Counted from the stretch's first letter, positions 6,372-14,152 are shown. The stretch is 17,102 nucleotides of DNA from Casp-actino8 sp965659595 (GCA_965659595.1 CBFHWN010000044.1:1-17102); one strand, 5' to 3'. Translations and numbers: made by a program. Notes: generated from the sequence alone by a model not told the origin.

Positions 6372-6377
6372 TAAGGT
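6372..6377 (+). promoter_or_regulatory. candidate -10 element for the two-component operon
   Basis: TAAGGT matches the TANNNT -10 pattern. Transcription would start near 6384, leaving a leader of roughly 28 bases before the GTG at 6412. The tandem repeats occupy the place of the -35 element, consistent with autoregulation. Confidence 0.45.
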
Positions 6378-6411
6378 GGTGATCCGACTCGCGTTCGGCC
6401 ACCATGGAGTC

Positions 6412-7110
6412 GTGAACGTTCTGATCGTCGAGGACGACGACGCCATCGCCGCCACACTGCGCGACGGACTCGAAGCAGCCGGACATCAGGCTTTCGTCGC
6501 CGACACTGGCCGAGCAGCGATCGAAGCCCATGCGGCACGTCGCTTCGACGTGATCCTCCTCGACCTCGGTCTTCCCGACCTCGACGGACGCGACGTCTTT
6601 CGTGAACTTCGCGACGAGCGCGATGTTCCCGTGATCATGGTGACGGCGCGTGGCGAGGAATTCGATCGTGTCCTCGGCCTCGAACTAGGGGCCGACGACT
6701 ACATCACCAAACCTTTCAGCCTTCGCGAACTCCTCGCTCGCATTCGGGCCGTGACGCGCCGTGTCTCGATCGACGACCCCTCGTCGTCAGACGCGTTCGC
6801 CGACAGAATCGACGGCGGAATGATCGATGTCGGCCCCCTGCACATCGATCGACGGACCCACCGGGTATTGCTCGCGAGTGACGAAATCACGGTCACCCCG
6901 AAGGAGTTCGATCTGCTCGTCTTTCTCGCCGAGGATCCCGGAGCGGTTCGAACCCGCACCGACATCGTCGAATCGGTGTGGGATGCGCACTGGTACGGAC
7001 CGACCAAGACGGTCGATGCACACGTGGCGTCACTCCGCAAGAAGTTGGGCGACCACCGGTGGATCGTCTCGGTGAGGGGTGTCGGCTTTCGCCTCGAGGC
7101 GCCCGAATGA
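6412..7110 (+). CDS. OmpR/PhoB-family response regulator
   Basis: The product is 232 residues. The GTG at 6412 is taken as start because the receiver domain begins directly (VNVLIVEDDDAIA); no good ribosome-binding site precedes it, and an open frame continuing far upstream is only a shadow of the genes on the other strand. The receiver domain (1-115) has the acidic pocket EDDD, the phosphorylated D51 (in ILLDLGLPD), the conserved Thr in VTARG and K100 (in YITKPFS). The C-terminal winged-helix DNA-binding domain (about 135-230) ends in the typical TKTVDAHVASLRKKLG and VRGVGFRLE. Its stop overlaps the kinase start by ATGA, so the pair is made together. It probably binds the tandem repeats at 6324-6355 and controls both divergent operons. 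Confidence 0.96.
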   Translation: MNVLIVEDDDAIAATLRDGLEAAGHQAFVADTGRAAIEAHAARRFDVILLDLGLPDLDGRDVFRELRDERDVPVIMVTARGEEFDRVLGLELGADDYITKPFSLRELLARIRAVTRRVSIDDPSSSDAFADRIDGGMIDVGPLHIDRRTHRVLLASDEITVTPKEFDLLVFLAEDPGAVRTRTDIVESVWDAHWYGPTKTVDAHVASLRKKLGDHRWIVSVRGVGFRLEAPE

Positions 7111-8504
7111 GAGCGCGACTCGTCGTCGCTTTCGTTCTCGTCCTCGGCGTCGTCCTCGTGGCCCAGAACCTTCCTCTCATCGGCTACTTACGCGATGTCG
7201 AGGAGGATCGGCAGCGAACCGGACTCGAACGCGACGCGTTCGTGATCGCCGGTCGAGCCGAAGAACTCCTCGATGAGGGCCGAGCAGCCGGTGATACCGC
7301 CCTTCAGCGCCTCGTCGACGACTACCGATCGGCCGAGGGTCATCGAGTCGTGATCGTCGACAGCCTGGGTTCGGCAGTCATGATCTCCGACGAATCAGCA
7401 GCTGCCGGAGCCGACTACTCGACTCGTCCCGAGATCGGTCGGGCACTCACCGGCCAGATCGCATCCGGGCGACGTTTCTCCGAGACACTCGGACTGGACC
7501 TCGTCTTCGTGGCGGTTCCGGTCTTTTCGGGAAACGACGTGGTCGGAGCGGTGAGGCTCACGTCACCGGGCTCCGAGATCGACGATCTCGTCGACGGACG
7601 AATTCGTGGCATTCTGCTCGTCGTTGCCATCGCGCTGGCGCTCGGCGTGATCGTCGCCCTCGTCCTGGCCCAAGGGATCAGTCGACCTTTGCGTTCGCTG
7701 AAACGGTCCACGAACCAACTGGCCGGCGGCGACCTGACGACTCGTGCCCTGACGACTCACGGACCATCGGAGGTCCGCGAACTCGCCACCGCGTTCAACC
7801 AGATGGCCGATCGACTCGGCACGCTCGTCGAGTCTCAGCGCTCGTTTGCCGGGGACGCATCGCATCAACTCCGAACTCCGCTCACCGCCCTGCGGCTGCA
7901 AGTCGAGCAGGCCATGATCCACGTCGACTCCGACGTCGAACGGACCAAGATCGGACTCGAACGAGCGACCGAAGAGATTCAACGTCTACTGCACTTGGTC
8001 GAGGGTCTCTTGATGTTGGCGCGACTCGAGCCTTCGAGTGCGCCGCGTTCCATGGTCGACGTGACCGCTTTGCTTCGCGACCGGGCCGAGACGTGGGCAC
8101 CACTCGTCGAAGAACGTGGGGGACGGCTGGCCCTTCGCGTGGACGACGGTTTGGTGACCGATCTCGTGCCCGGCTCGATCGAACAGGTCGTCGACAATCT
8201 GATCGACAATTCACTCGATGCATCGACAGACGAGCCCGATATCGATCTCTCGGCCCGGCACGACGAATCCGGAAGAGCCATCGTGTTGGAGGTCTCCGAT
8301 CGCGGTCGCGGTATGACCCCCGAGGAGATCACCCGAGCTTTCGACCGCTTCTGGCGTTCGACCACCAACGACGAAGCAGGTTCGGGAATCGGACTGTCGA
8401 TCGTCCGTCGCCTGGTGGAAGTGAACGGTGGCGACATTCACCTCGAACCTCGTCCGGGCGGTGGATTGATCGCCCGAGTTGTCGTTCCCCTTTCTCGCCC
8501 CTGA
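7107..8504 (+). CDS. membrane sensor histidine kinase
   Basis: The product is 465 residues from the ATG at 7107, inside the ATGA overlap with the response regulator. Order of parts: first transmembrane helix (5-20), an extracytoplasmic sensor of about 140 residues (26-165), second helix (167-188), HAMP (about 189-240), the dimerisation/phosphoacceptor domain with H253 in SHQLRTPLTALR, and the ATPase domain with N-box VVDNLIDNSLDAS, G1 box VSDRGRGM, the F box DRFWRS and G2 box GSGIGLSIVRRL. All catalytic parts are intact. The sensor has no motif I can name (SETLGLDLVFVAVPVF shows a PAS/Cache-like strand pattern), so the signal is unknown; the divergent genes suggest an envelope, metal or redox cue. 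Confidence 0.95.
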   Translation: MRARLVVAFVLVLGVVLVAQNLPLIGYLRDVEEDRQRTGLERDAFVIAGRAEELLDEGRAAGDTALQRLVDDYRSAEGHRVVIVDSLGSAVMISDESAAAGADYSTRPEIGRALTGQIASGRRFSETLGLDLVFVAVPVFSGNDVVGAVRLTSPGSEIDDLVDGRIRGILLVVAIALALGVIVALVLAQGISRPLRSLKRSTNQLAGGDLTTRALTTHGPSEVRELATAFNQMADRLGTLVESQRSFAGDASHQLRTPLTALRLQVEQAMIHVDSDVERTKIGLERATEEIQRLLHLVEGLLMLARLEPSSAPRSMVDVTALLRDRAETWAPLVEERGGRLALRVDDGLVTDLVPGSIEQVVDNLIDNSLDASTDEPDIDLSARHDESGRAIVLEVSDRGRGMTPEEITRAFDRFWRSTTNDEAGSGIGLSIVRRLVEVNGGDIHLEPRPGGGLIARVVVPLSRP

Positions 8505-8579
8505 TTTCCCCCATCCGCGTGACCGACGAGATCGGGCACGACTTCTCATTCGTTCGGATTCGCCTCCAGGATTCGATTC

Positions 8580-9506
8580 GTGGCCCCTCACCTCCTCATC
8601 GTCGGGTATCGCGATCGCCTCGTCGCCGATCATCAAGCTCTGCTCCGGTCGGCTCGGGCCGCCGGTTTCGAGGCGACGCTCGTGTCGCCGTCGAGCCTGT
8701 CTCTCATCGTCGACTCGAGCGGCATTGAGGTTCTCGTCGAAGGACGACCGATGCGACCCGACGTCGTGATCCCCCGCGGCACGAACCGACCCTGGCCCTT
8801 CGTCGCCCAAGTTCTGGAGGAGTGGGTACGACGGGGTGCGCTCGTCGTACCGTCAATCGGCGCCGCCGACGTCTGCACCGACAAACTGCGCACGTCTCGA
8901 GTCCTTGCCGAAGCCGGCGTACCCGTCATTCCATCCGTCGGTATCGCTCCCGGCCCCGACAACCATTTCGCCGAGGTCTTCGGATCCGAACCCGTGATCG
9001 GCAAACCGGCTCGCGCGTCGAAAGGTCGCGGGATCGAACGGTACGACACTTCGACCCTCGCCCAGTCCGGCCTCAGATCGAGTCGACCACTCCTCGCCGG
9101 CATGGTCGACCATCACGTGGTTCAACCATTGGCGAGTGGTTCGGGCATCGACTATCGAGTCGTCGTGGCCGAGCGAGGTCCGTCGTATACGCCGATCGTC
9201 GCCGTGACCCGTCGGATCGCCCCCGACGGCGAATTCGTCACGAACCGTCCGGGTTCGACCGTCGAGGACGTGCACGATCCCGAGGAGATCGTTCCCGACG
9301 TCTGCGCCGTCGCGGTGCAGGCCACCCGCGCACTCGGCCTGTCGTTCGGCGGTGTCGACGTGATCGAACACCTCGGCCACGCCTCGGTCCTCGAGGTGAA
9401 TGCGTGGCCCGGGCTCGCGGCCGAGATCCGTGGGACGTTCCTCGCCGATGCCCTCGTCGACGTTGCAATCGCAGCTTTGTCGAAGAATGATCAACTCACG
9501 CACTGA
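8580..9506 (+). CDS. RimK-like ATP-grasp ligase
   Basis: The product is 308 residues from GTG 8580. ATP-grasp landmarks of the RimK/LysX type are present: DKLRTSRVLAEAGVPVIPSV (101-120), the nucleotide lysine in VIGKPA (K142) with flexible loop SKGRGI (147-152), VQPLASGSGIDYRVVV (181-196), R211, the VTNRPGS block (220-226) and the metal-binding end GVDVIEH...LEVNAWPGL with D260, E272 and N274. The family joins a carboxylate to an amine using ATP, often adding glutamate or another amino acid to a protein or small molecule. The substrate here cannot be inferred; no carrier protein such as LysW and no other amino-acid biosynthesis gene is next to it. It follows the kinase gene by 75 bases and could be read from the same transcript. 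The ribosome-binding site is weak (AGGA nine bases before GTG). Confidence 0.88.
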   Translation: MAPHLLIVGYRDRLVADHQALLRSARAAGFEATLVSPSSLSLIVDSSGIEVLVEGRPMRPDVVIPRGTNRPWPFVAQVLEEWVRRGALVVPSIGAADVCTDKLRTSRVLAEAGVPVIPSVGIAPGPDNHFAEVFGSEPVIGKPARASKGRGIERYDTSTLAQSGLRSSRPLLAGMVDHHVVQPLASGSGIDYRVVVAERGPSYTPIVAVTRRIAPDGEFVTNRPGSTVEDVHDPEEIVPDVCAVAVQATRALGLSFGGVDVIEHLGHASVLEVNAWPGLAAEIRGTFLADALVDVAIAALSKNDQLTH

Positions 9507-9517
9507 AGCTCCACCGC

Positions 9518-9523
9518 TAAGGT
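9518..9523 (+). promoter_or_regulatory. candidate -10 of a leaderless lipoprotein transcript
   Basis: TAAGGT, the same hexamer as before the response regulator, ends six bases before the ATG at 9530. That spacing would put the transcription start on the A of the ATG, a leaderless arrangement common in Actinobacteria. The same bases contain AAGGTG, which could instead act as a ribosome-binding site, so the reading is ambiguous. Confidence 0.35.
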
Positions 9524-9529
9524 GCCAGC

Positions 9530-9925
9530 ATGCGTCGACTTCTTGTCACGACCTCCGTCACCCTGATCGCAGCGAGTTCGTTGTTCGCGTGCGGAGGCGA
9601 TGACGATTCGTCGTCTGCCGATTCTGTGGTCTCGATCGAGGAGTTCTGCGCCAAAGTCGACGCCCTCGAAAGTGCCGTCGAACCCGACGACATGGCCTCG
9701 GCGGTCGCCGCACTCTCCGATCTGGTCGATTCCTCCCCCACCCCCGAGATACGTGACGCCCTCGAGACCCTCATCCCCGTCATCACGAAGATGGCCGACA
9801 TCGACGAGAACGACCCCGATGCCATCGGGGAACTCATGGGACTCATGATGGATCCCGACGTGATGGAAGCCGGAACGGTGCTCGAGAACTTCGGCGCCGA
9901 GCAATGCGGCTTCACAGAGTCGTGA
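9530..9925 (+). CDS. small secreted lipoprotein, unknown function
   Basis: The product is 131 residues. A lipoprotein signal peptide (1-20) ends in lipobox LFAC with Cys21, then GGDDDSSSADS as linker. The mature part (about 34-131) is acidic and helical: a helix starting IEEFCAKVDALESAV, another around MASAVAALSDLV, then a Met-rich region (GELMGLMMDPDVM) and a C-terminal AEQCGF. The two cysteines of the mature part (in EEFCAK and EQCGF) sit near its ends and could pair, a layout seen in small actinobacterial lipoproteins with a four-helix fold. I cannot assign a function. It starts 23 bases after the ATP-grasp gene and converges with the antiporter gene that ends at 9936. Confidence 0.85.
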   Translation: MRRLLVTTSVTLIAASSLFACGGDDDSSSADSVVSIEEFCAKVDALESAVEPDDMASAVAALSDLVDSSPTPEIRDALETLIPVITKMADIDENDPDAIGELMGLMMDPDVMEAGTVLENFGAEQCGFTES

Positions 9926-9935
9926 TCGTCGGCCC

Positions 9936-10883
9936 TCAGCCGATCGATGCCGTCGCGATCAGGTGAGCACCGAACACCCCGACGAGTACCGCCCCCTGCC
10001 AGCGGCCAAGTCTCGAACCGCGCCAGGGCCACATCAACACGCAGGCCGCCGCGCCGAGCAGCAAGGTCACAACCACGGCTGATCCATCGACGTCGATCTC
10101 GCTGATCGCCGATGCAACACCCACGATGAACATGGTGTTGAAGATGTTCGAACCGACGAGTGTTCCGACGCCGAGATCGGTGTGACCACGTCGCACCGAG
10201 ACCAGGACGGTGACCAGTTCAGGCATCGACGTCGCCACTGCGACGAGCAGTGCTCCGACGACGAAGTCGCTCCAGCCGAATCGCTCCCCCACCCCTTCGG
10301 CCCCCACCACGATGGCCCGACCGGCCACCACGAGCGCAGTGAGCCCGAAGGCGACTCGCCCCCACACCTTGCGACGACTCTCGGTCACCTCGTCGATCGT
10401 CAAAGACACGGGCCGAGTCAGAACACGCGACAACCACGCGACGAAGACGAGAAGCAGAACGATCGCTTCAACTCGTTGTATGCGACCGTCGAGGATCATC
10501 ACCGACACCACGACGACCGACACCACACCCCATGGAAGGTCCCGCTTCAACTCGGCCTTGGCGACGAACAAGGGCCGGAAGAGGACCGCCAACCCGAGGA
10601 TGAGTCCCAGGTTCGCCACATTGCTCCCGGCGACGTCGCCGAGAGCGATTTCGGAACGACCGTCGATCGCTGAGGCCACCGCCACCGCAAGTTCGGGGCT
10701 CGACGTTGCGAAAGCGGCCAACGTGGCGCCGACCACCCCCACTGACAGGGAATGAACTCGGGCCACCCCGACTGCGCCCTCGACGAACTGTGACCCACCC
10801 ACGGCAGCCAGGACGAGTCCGATCAGAATCCAGACGAAGTCGATGGGATCACTCCTCGCCGTTCTCACGTTCGGTGATCGCAT
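9936..10883 (-). CDS. CaCA-family Ca2+/Na+ antiporter (YrbG-like)
   Basis: About ten transmembrane helices form two halves, each with an alpha repeat: GATLAAFATSSPE (52-64) with GDVAGSN, and GALLVAVATSMPE with GTLVGSN. The Ser/Thr-Pro-Glu and Gly-Ser-Asn motifs bind the exchanged ions, so the protein should swap Ca2+ for Na+ or H+ across the cell membrane. It is the last gene of the mrp operon. The ATG at 10883 gives 315 residues and a 35-base overlap with mrpG, but has no ribosome-binding site and adds 13 polar residues. A GAGGAG site lies seven bases before an in-frame ATC at 10844, where YrbG-like proteins normally begin (see findings). GTG 10868 is a third option. Function is confident; the start is not. 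Confidence 0.9.
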   Translation of the reverse strand: MRSPNVRTARSDPIDFVWILIGLVLAAVGGSQFVEGAVGVARVHSLSVGVVGATLAAFATSSPELAVAVASAIDGRSEIALGDVAGSNVANLGLILGLAVLFRPLFVAKAELKRDLPWGVVSVVVVSVMILDGRIQRVEAIVLLLVFVAWLSRVLTRPVSLTIDEVTESRRKVWGRVAFGLTALVVAGRAIVVGAEGVGERFGWSDFVVGALLVAVATSMPELVTVLVSVRRGHTDLGVGTLVGSNIFNTMFIVGVASAISEIDVDGSAVVVTLLLGAAACVLMWPWRGSRLGRWQGAVLVGVFGAHLIATASIG

Positions 10884-11157
10884 GGGCGAGGGCGTGGGCC
10901 CCGACCGGAACGGTGATCAGCTGCAGAGCAATCACCGCCAGCAATTTGGTGATCGGACTCCAGGCGTCGAATTGCAAAATGGCGCCGGTTCCGCACATCA
11001 CCACACCGAGGGTCGCGGGCTTGGTGGCTGCATGCATCCGCGAGCGCGGGTCGCCGAGGCGGAGCAACCCGATCGATGCGACGAGGGCCAGACCCGAACC
11101 GGCGATCAAAAGAACCGCCGACACCACATCGAGGATCTCGTCGACCATGGCGATCAT
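10849..11157 (-). CDS. mrpG: Mrp Na+/H+ antiporter subunit G
   Basis: The product is 102 residues from ATG 11157, in an ATGA overlap with mrpF; ATG 11148 is an alternative start. Three transmembrane helices are visible. The family signature GLLRLGDPRSRMHAATK with PATLG (30-51) is clear; MrpG (PhaG/MnhG) proteins carry 'GllRlpDvyaRmHAatKa.TLG' at this place. MrpG is a small subunit needed for assembly and activity of the seven-part antiporter. The C-terminal tail is polar (ITERENGEE). The stop at 10849 sits directly before the antiporter gene. Confidence 0.94.
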   Translation of the reverse strand: MIAMVDEILDVVSAVLLIAGSGLALVASIGLLRLGDPRSRMHAATKPATLGVVMCGTGAILQFDAWSPITKLLAVIALQLITVPVGAHALAHAITERENGEE

Positions 11158-11414
11158 TCCGAACCGCGTTCGACGAAACGGGCGATGGTGACCGCACTCA
11201 GGAAGCCGACCACGGAGAGAGCCAGCGCGACGTCGAGAAAAGTTCCCGATTCGTCGGCGGCCGCCCACACCAGTACACCGCAGATGATCACCGACGTGAG
11301 GACGTCGAGAGCCACCGCACGATCCTCGAGCTCACCGGGCCGAAGAATTCGAAAGAGCGTGAGAACCACCGCAAACAGAAGTACTCCAACCGACACGTAC
11401 GCCACGACGTTCAA
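11154..11414 (-). CDS. mrpF: Mrp Na+/H+ antiporter subunit F
   Basis: The product is 86 residues. It starts with TTG at 11414, supported by a strong GGAGGA site six bases upstream and by a TTGA overlap with the mrpE stop. Three transmembrane helices surround the signature DRAVALDVLTS (31-41), whose Asp37 is conserved in MrpF (MnhF/PhaF) and is thought to line the ion path. The length is normal for the family. Confidence 0.94.
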   Translation of the reverse strand: MNVVAYVSVGVLLFAVVLTLFRILRPGELEDRAVALDVLTSVIICGVLVWAAADESGTFLDVALALSVVGFLSAVTIARFVERGSE

Positions 11415-11890
11415 CTGACTTCCTCCAAAACCAAGGCATCCAGAACTTTGCGCTCCAGGTCGAACATGCTTTGTCGGAACGTCTCATCGTCGATCCGGCC
11501 GAGAACGTGAACCTTCAGGACTCCCTCCGTCGGATCGACGCCGACCGTCATGGTTCCCGGAGTCAGCGTGATGAGGTTGCCCATCAGAGTCATGGCGGTC
11601 GCCGATCGGGTGGACACTTGCACGTCACGAACCGACGCTTCGACACGATCGGGGCGTGGCAACAGGACGGCCACCACGACCGTCCAGGTGGACACGGCCA
11701 GATTCACGAAGACGTACCACGCGAGAGACACCACACCAAGAGGGCGCAGGCGCTTCACAGAGGTACGGCCCGACGGAAAGAGCAGAACGAGAAGTGCGGC
11801 GACGAACAGCCCCCCGACCACGTTTCCGACACTGACCTCGCCGTAGAGCGCGACCCAGAGCAGGGTGAGGGCACCAAGTCGCAAGATCAT
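11411..11890 (-). CDS. mrpE: Mrp Na+/H+ antiporter subunit E
   Basis: The product is 159 residues. ATG 11890 overlaps the mrpD stop (ATGA). Two hydrophobic N-terminal segments (about 5-40) and a third (51-77) lead to a cytoplasmic alpha/beta domain with the family block LITLTPGTMTVGV (106-118) and the VHVLGRID strand. MrpE (MnhE/PhaE) is a structural subunit of the complex. Nothing unusual is seen. Confidence 0.94.
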   Translation of the reverse strand: MILRLGALTLLWVALYGEVSVGNVVGGLFVAALLVLLFPSGRTSVKRLRPLGVVSLAWYVFVNLAVSTWTVVVAVLLPRPDRVEASVRDVQVSTRSATAMTLMGNLITLTPGTMTVGVDPTEGVLKVHVLGRIDDETFRQSMFDLERKVLDALVLEEVS

Positions 11891-13368
11891 GAGCCGAGCA
11901 CCGCCGAGATGTAGCGGGACGGATCGGCCAACTGCCGGGCGGCCGCCTGGCAGTACTCGAAGAGCGGTCCGGCGAGAAGAGCGATCACGAGCGTGCCGAC
12001 GACGAGGAGGACCGTCGACGCCGTCATCAGACGGTGATGGCCGAGGATTCCGACTCTTGCGGCCGGAGGCTCGGGATCGACGTCACCCCAGAAGAGCCCG
12101 GTCCAGATCTTCGTCATCGAGACGAGGGTGAAGAGGCTCACCACGATGGCGATCGCCGTGACGGCGAACTGGCCGGAGTCGAATCCCTCTCGCACCAACG
12201 AGAGTTTGGCGAGGAAGCCCGAGAACGGTGGCAGTCCGGCGAGGCTGAGAGCCGGCAACAAGAAGAGGATCGCGAGAGGGCCGGAACGATGCAGGAGTCC
12301 GCCCGCCCGGTCGAACGAACTCGATCCGGTCTCCTTCTCGACGATTCCCTCGACGAGAAAGAGGGCGGCCTTGACCGGAATCTGGTGGACGAGGAAGAAG
12401 ATCGTGGCCGCCAGGCCCGCCACGGTTCCGAAACCGATGCCCATGATCATGTAGCCGATCTGACTCACGATGTGGAACGACAGGATTCTCTTCATCTGAG
12501 TGTGCGACATGGCCCCGAGAATTCCGATCACCATCGTGGCGGCACCGATGACGAGGAGAAGGTTTTCTTCACCACCGGGGAACAGCAACGTCTCGGTGCG
12601 AATGATGGCGTAGACGCCCACCTTGGTGAGCAGACCGGCGAAGACCGCCGTGACCGAACTCGGAGCAGATGGGTACGAATCGGGAAGCCAGAAGAAAAGC
12701 GGAAAGACGGCGGCCTTGATCCCGAAGGCGACGAGGAGCAGCAGGTTCAAACCGAGCGCCACTCCGTCAGGAAGTTCGGCGAGTCGCTCGGGGAGAACGG
12801 CCATGTTGATGGATCCTGTGGCTGCAAAGATCAGGCCCACCGCCAGCAGCAGAATCATCGACTCGACGACATTGAGGACCACATAAGTGGTGCCCGAGCG
12901 AATCTGAGCGTTGGTCCCCTCCAAGGTGAGGAGCACGTAACTCGCCATGAGAAGCAACTCGAAGGCGACGAACAAATTGAAGAGGTCGCCAGCGAGAAAT
13001 GCCTGTGCGATGCCAGCCACGAGGACGAGGTACGCCGGCAGATACAGCGGCGAACGTTCGTCGCTCGCGCCTTGTCCAATCGCGAAGACGAGAACAGCGA
13101 GTAGTACTGACGAGGCGATCACCAGCATCAGGACGGACAGGCGATCGGCAACCAGAGTGATGGCAATCGACGAGCGCCATCCGCCCAGCGCGGTGACTTC
13201 GATCGAGTCGTTTCGGGCCACATGAACCATGGCCACGATTCCCACGACGAGATTCACACCGAGCACCACCATCGAGATCGTTCGCTGAAAAGCCCGGTCG
13301 CGCGCCACCAGAAGTACACCTGCAGCCAGAATCGGCAAGAGAATCGGGACCGCCAGCCAGTTGTTCAC
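11887..13368 (-). CDS. mrpD: Mrp Na+/H+ antiporter subunit D (proton-channel subunit)
   Basis: The product is 493 residues from GTG 13368, which overlaps the mrpC stop as GTGA and has AAGGA six bases upstream. It is related to complex I subunits NuoL/M/N, with about 14 transmembrane helices. Key ionisable residues are present: E137 in FVAFELLLMASY, matching the essential E137 described for Bacillus MrpD, and K218 in FGIKAAVFPLFFWLPDSYPS, followed by a lysine in LLTKVGVYAIIR. That E137 falls at the same number supports the chosen start. With MrpA it forms the ion-translocating part. A longer reading from 13452 would add an Arg-rich, unlikely N-terminus inside mrpC. Confidence 0.97.
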   Translation of the reverse strand: MNNWLAVPILLPILAAGVLLVARDRAFQRTISMVVLGVNLVVGIVAMVHVARNDSIEVTALGGWRSSIAITLVADRLSVLMLVIASSVLLAVLVFAIGQGASDERSPLYLPAYLVLVAGIAQAFLAGDLFNLFVAFELLLMASYVLLTLEGTNAQIRSGTTYVVLNVVESMILLLAVGLIFAATGSINMAVLPERLAELPDGVALGLNLLLLVAFGIKAAVFPLFFWLPDSYPSAPSSVTAVFAGLLTKVGVYAIIRTETLLFPGGEENLLLVIGAATMVIGILGAMSHTQMKRILSFHIVSQIGYMIMGIGFGTVAGLAATIFFLVHQIPVKAALFLVEGIVEKETGSSSFDRAGGLLHRSGPLAILFLLPALSLAGLPPFSGFLAKLSLVREGFDSGQFAVTAIAIVVSLFTLVSMTKIWTGLFWGDVDPEPPAARVGILGHHRLMTASTVLLVVGTLVIALLAGPLFEYCQAAARQLADPSRYISAVLGS

Positions 13369-13715
13369 GATTCGTCCTTGCGTCGAGCGACACGACGATC
13401 TTCGACGTCGTCCTCCACGATGTCGTTGCCGTCGATCGTCCAGTTTCGCCACGCCAAGGCCAGCATGAAGGCGATCAACGCGAATCCGATCACAATGGCA
13501 GTGAGAACAAGAGCCTGGGGAACCGAATCAGTGGTGTCGGATTCACCGACGATGGGTGCTCGGCCCGGTCGACTCGACAGCGTCACGATCAAAACGTTGA
13601 TGCCGTTTCCGATCATCGCGACGCCGAGGATGATTCGCGTGAGGGTTCGGTTCATCAGGAGAAACGAACCCGTGGCGAACAAAACGCCGATGAGGAGTGC
13701 GTAGGCCAGGCTCAT
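13365..13715 (-). CDS. mrpC: Mrp Na+/H+ antiporter subunit C (NuoK-like)
   Basis: The product is 116 residues. ATG 13715 overlaps the mrpB stop (ATGA). Three transmembrane helices as in NuoK: the first with GSFLLMNRTLTRIILGV (16-32), the second with GNGINVLIV, the third with the signature PQALVLTAIVIGFA (66-79). The acidic residues of NuoK helices are absent, as is normal for MrpC. The C-terminal tail (91-116) is long and charged, with DGNDIVEDDVED then an Arg/Lys run, somewhat more polar than usual. Confidence 0.95.
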   Translation of the reverse strand: MSLAYALLIGVLFATGSFLLMNRTLTRIILGVAMIGNGINVLIVTLSSRPGRAPIVGESDTTDSVPQALVLTAIVIGFALIAFMLALAWRNWTIDGNDIVEDDVEDRRVARRKDES

Positions 13716-14152
13716 CGTCCGTCTCCGAGCGGGTCGGAGCCCAAGTGCACGAGAACCGTGAGCACGGAGCCGACGACCAAAAAGTACACACCGAGGTCGA
13801 AGAGGCTCGACGAAACCAACTTCAGGTCGCCGATGACGGGCAGCGAGAGCTTCACGATGTCGGACGACAAAGCCGGATCACCTGACAGGAGCGGAACGAC
13901 GGCGACGACAGCCGATACGACGAGTCCGAGGCCGATCAATCGACTGGGATTGACGATCGACGAGCGACGAACCCGCAGAATCCCACCGGCGAGGTAGCGA
14001 AGAACGAAAGCCGAGCCGGCGATCAGACCTCCGGCGAATCCTCCCCCCGGTGCGTTATGACCGCGGACCATGACGTAGACGGAGACGAGCATCAGAACAC
14101 GAAAGAGCCAGCGATCGGCCTCGTCGAGAACGGTGAGCCGTTTGCCGATCAT
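13712..14152 (-). CDS. mrpB: Mrp Na+/H+ antiporter subunit B
   Basis: The product is 146 residues. ATG 14152 overlaps the mrpA stop (ATGA), with AGGTGG as a modest ribosome-binding site. Four transmembrane helices with the MnhB signature RGHNAPGGGFAGGL (30-43) at the first loop. It is encoded separately from MrpA, as in seven-gene (group 1) Mrp operons. No anomaly is seen. Confidence 0.95.
   Translation of the reverse strand: MIGKRLTVLDEADRWLFRVLMLVSVYVMVRGHNAPGGGFAGGLIAGSAFVLRYLAGGILRVRRSSIVNPSRLIGLGLVVSAVVAVVPLLSGDPALSSDIVKLSLPVIGDLKLVSSSLFDLGVYFLVVGSVLTVLVHLGSDPLGDGR

Noticed and set aside
5119..7110. Very long plus-strand open frame running into the response regulator
   Set aside because: The part before 6412 is antisense to four genes with signal peptides, ribosome-binding sites and family motifs, and translates to low-complexity or Arg/Gly-rich sequence. 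Only the regulator part is real.
9929..9943. TCGGC-CCTCA-GCCGA hairpin between the convergent lipoprotein and antiporter genes
   Set aside because: The stem is only five pairs, there is no T-run on either side, and it overlaps the antiporter stop codon. Too weak to call a terminator.
12034..13104. Long plus-strand open frame opposite mrpD
   Set aside because: It is the antisense shadow of a clearly identified mrpD gene; its product is rich in Arg, Glu, Asp, His and Gln, as expected from the reverse complement of hydrophobic codons.
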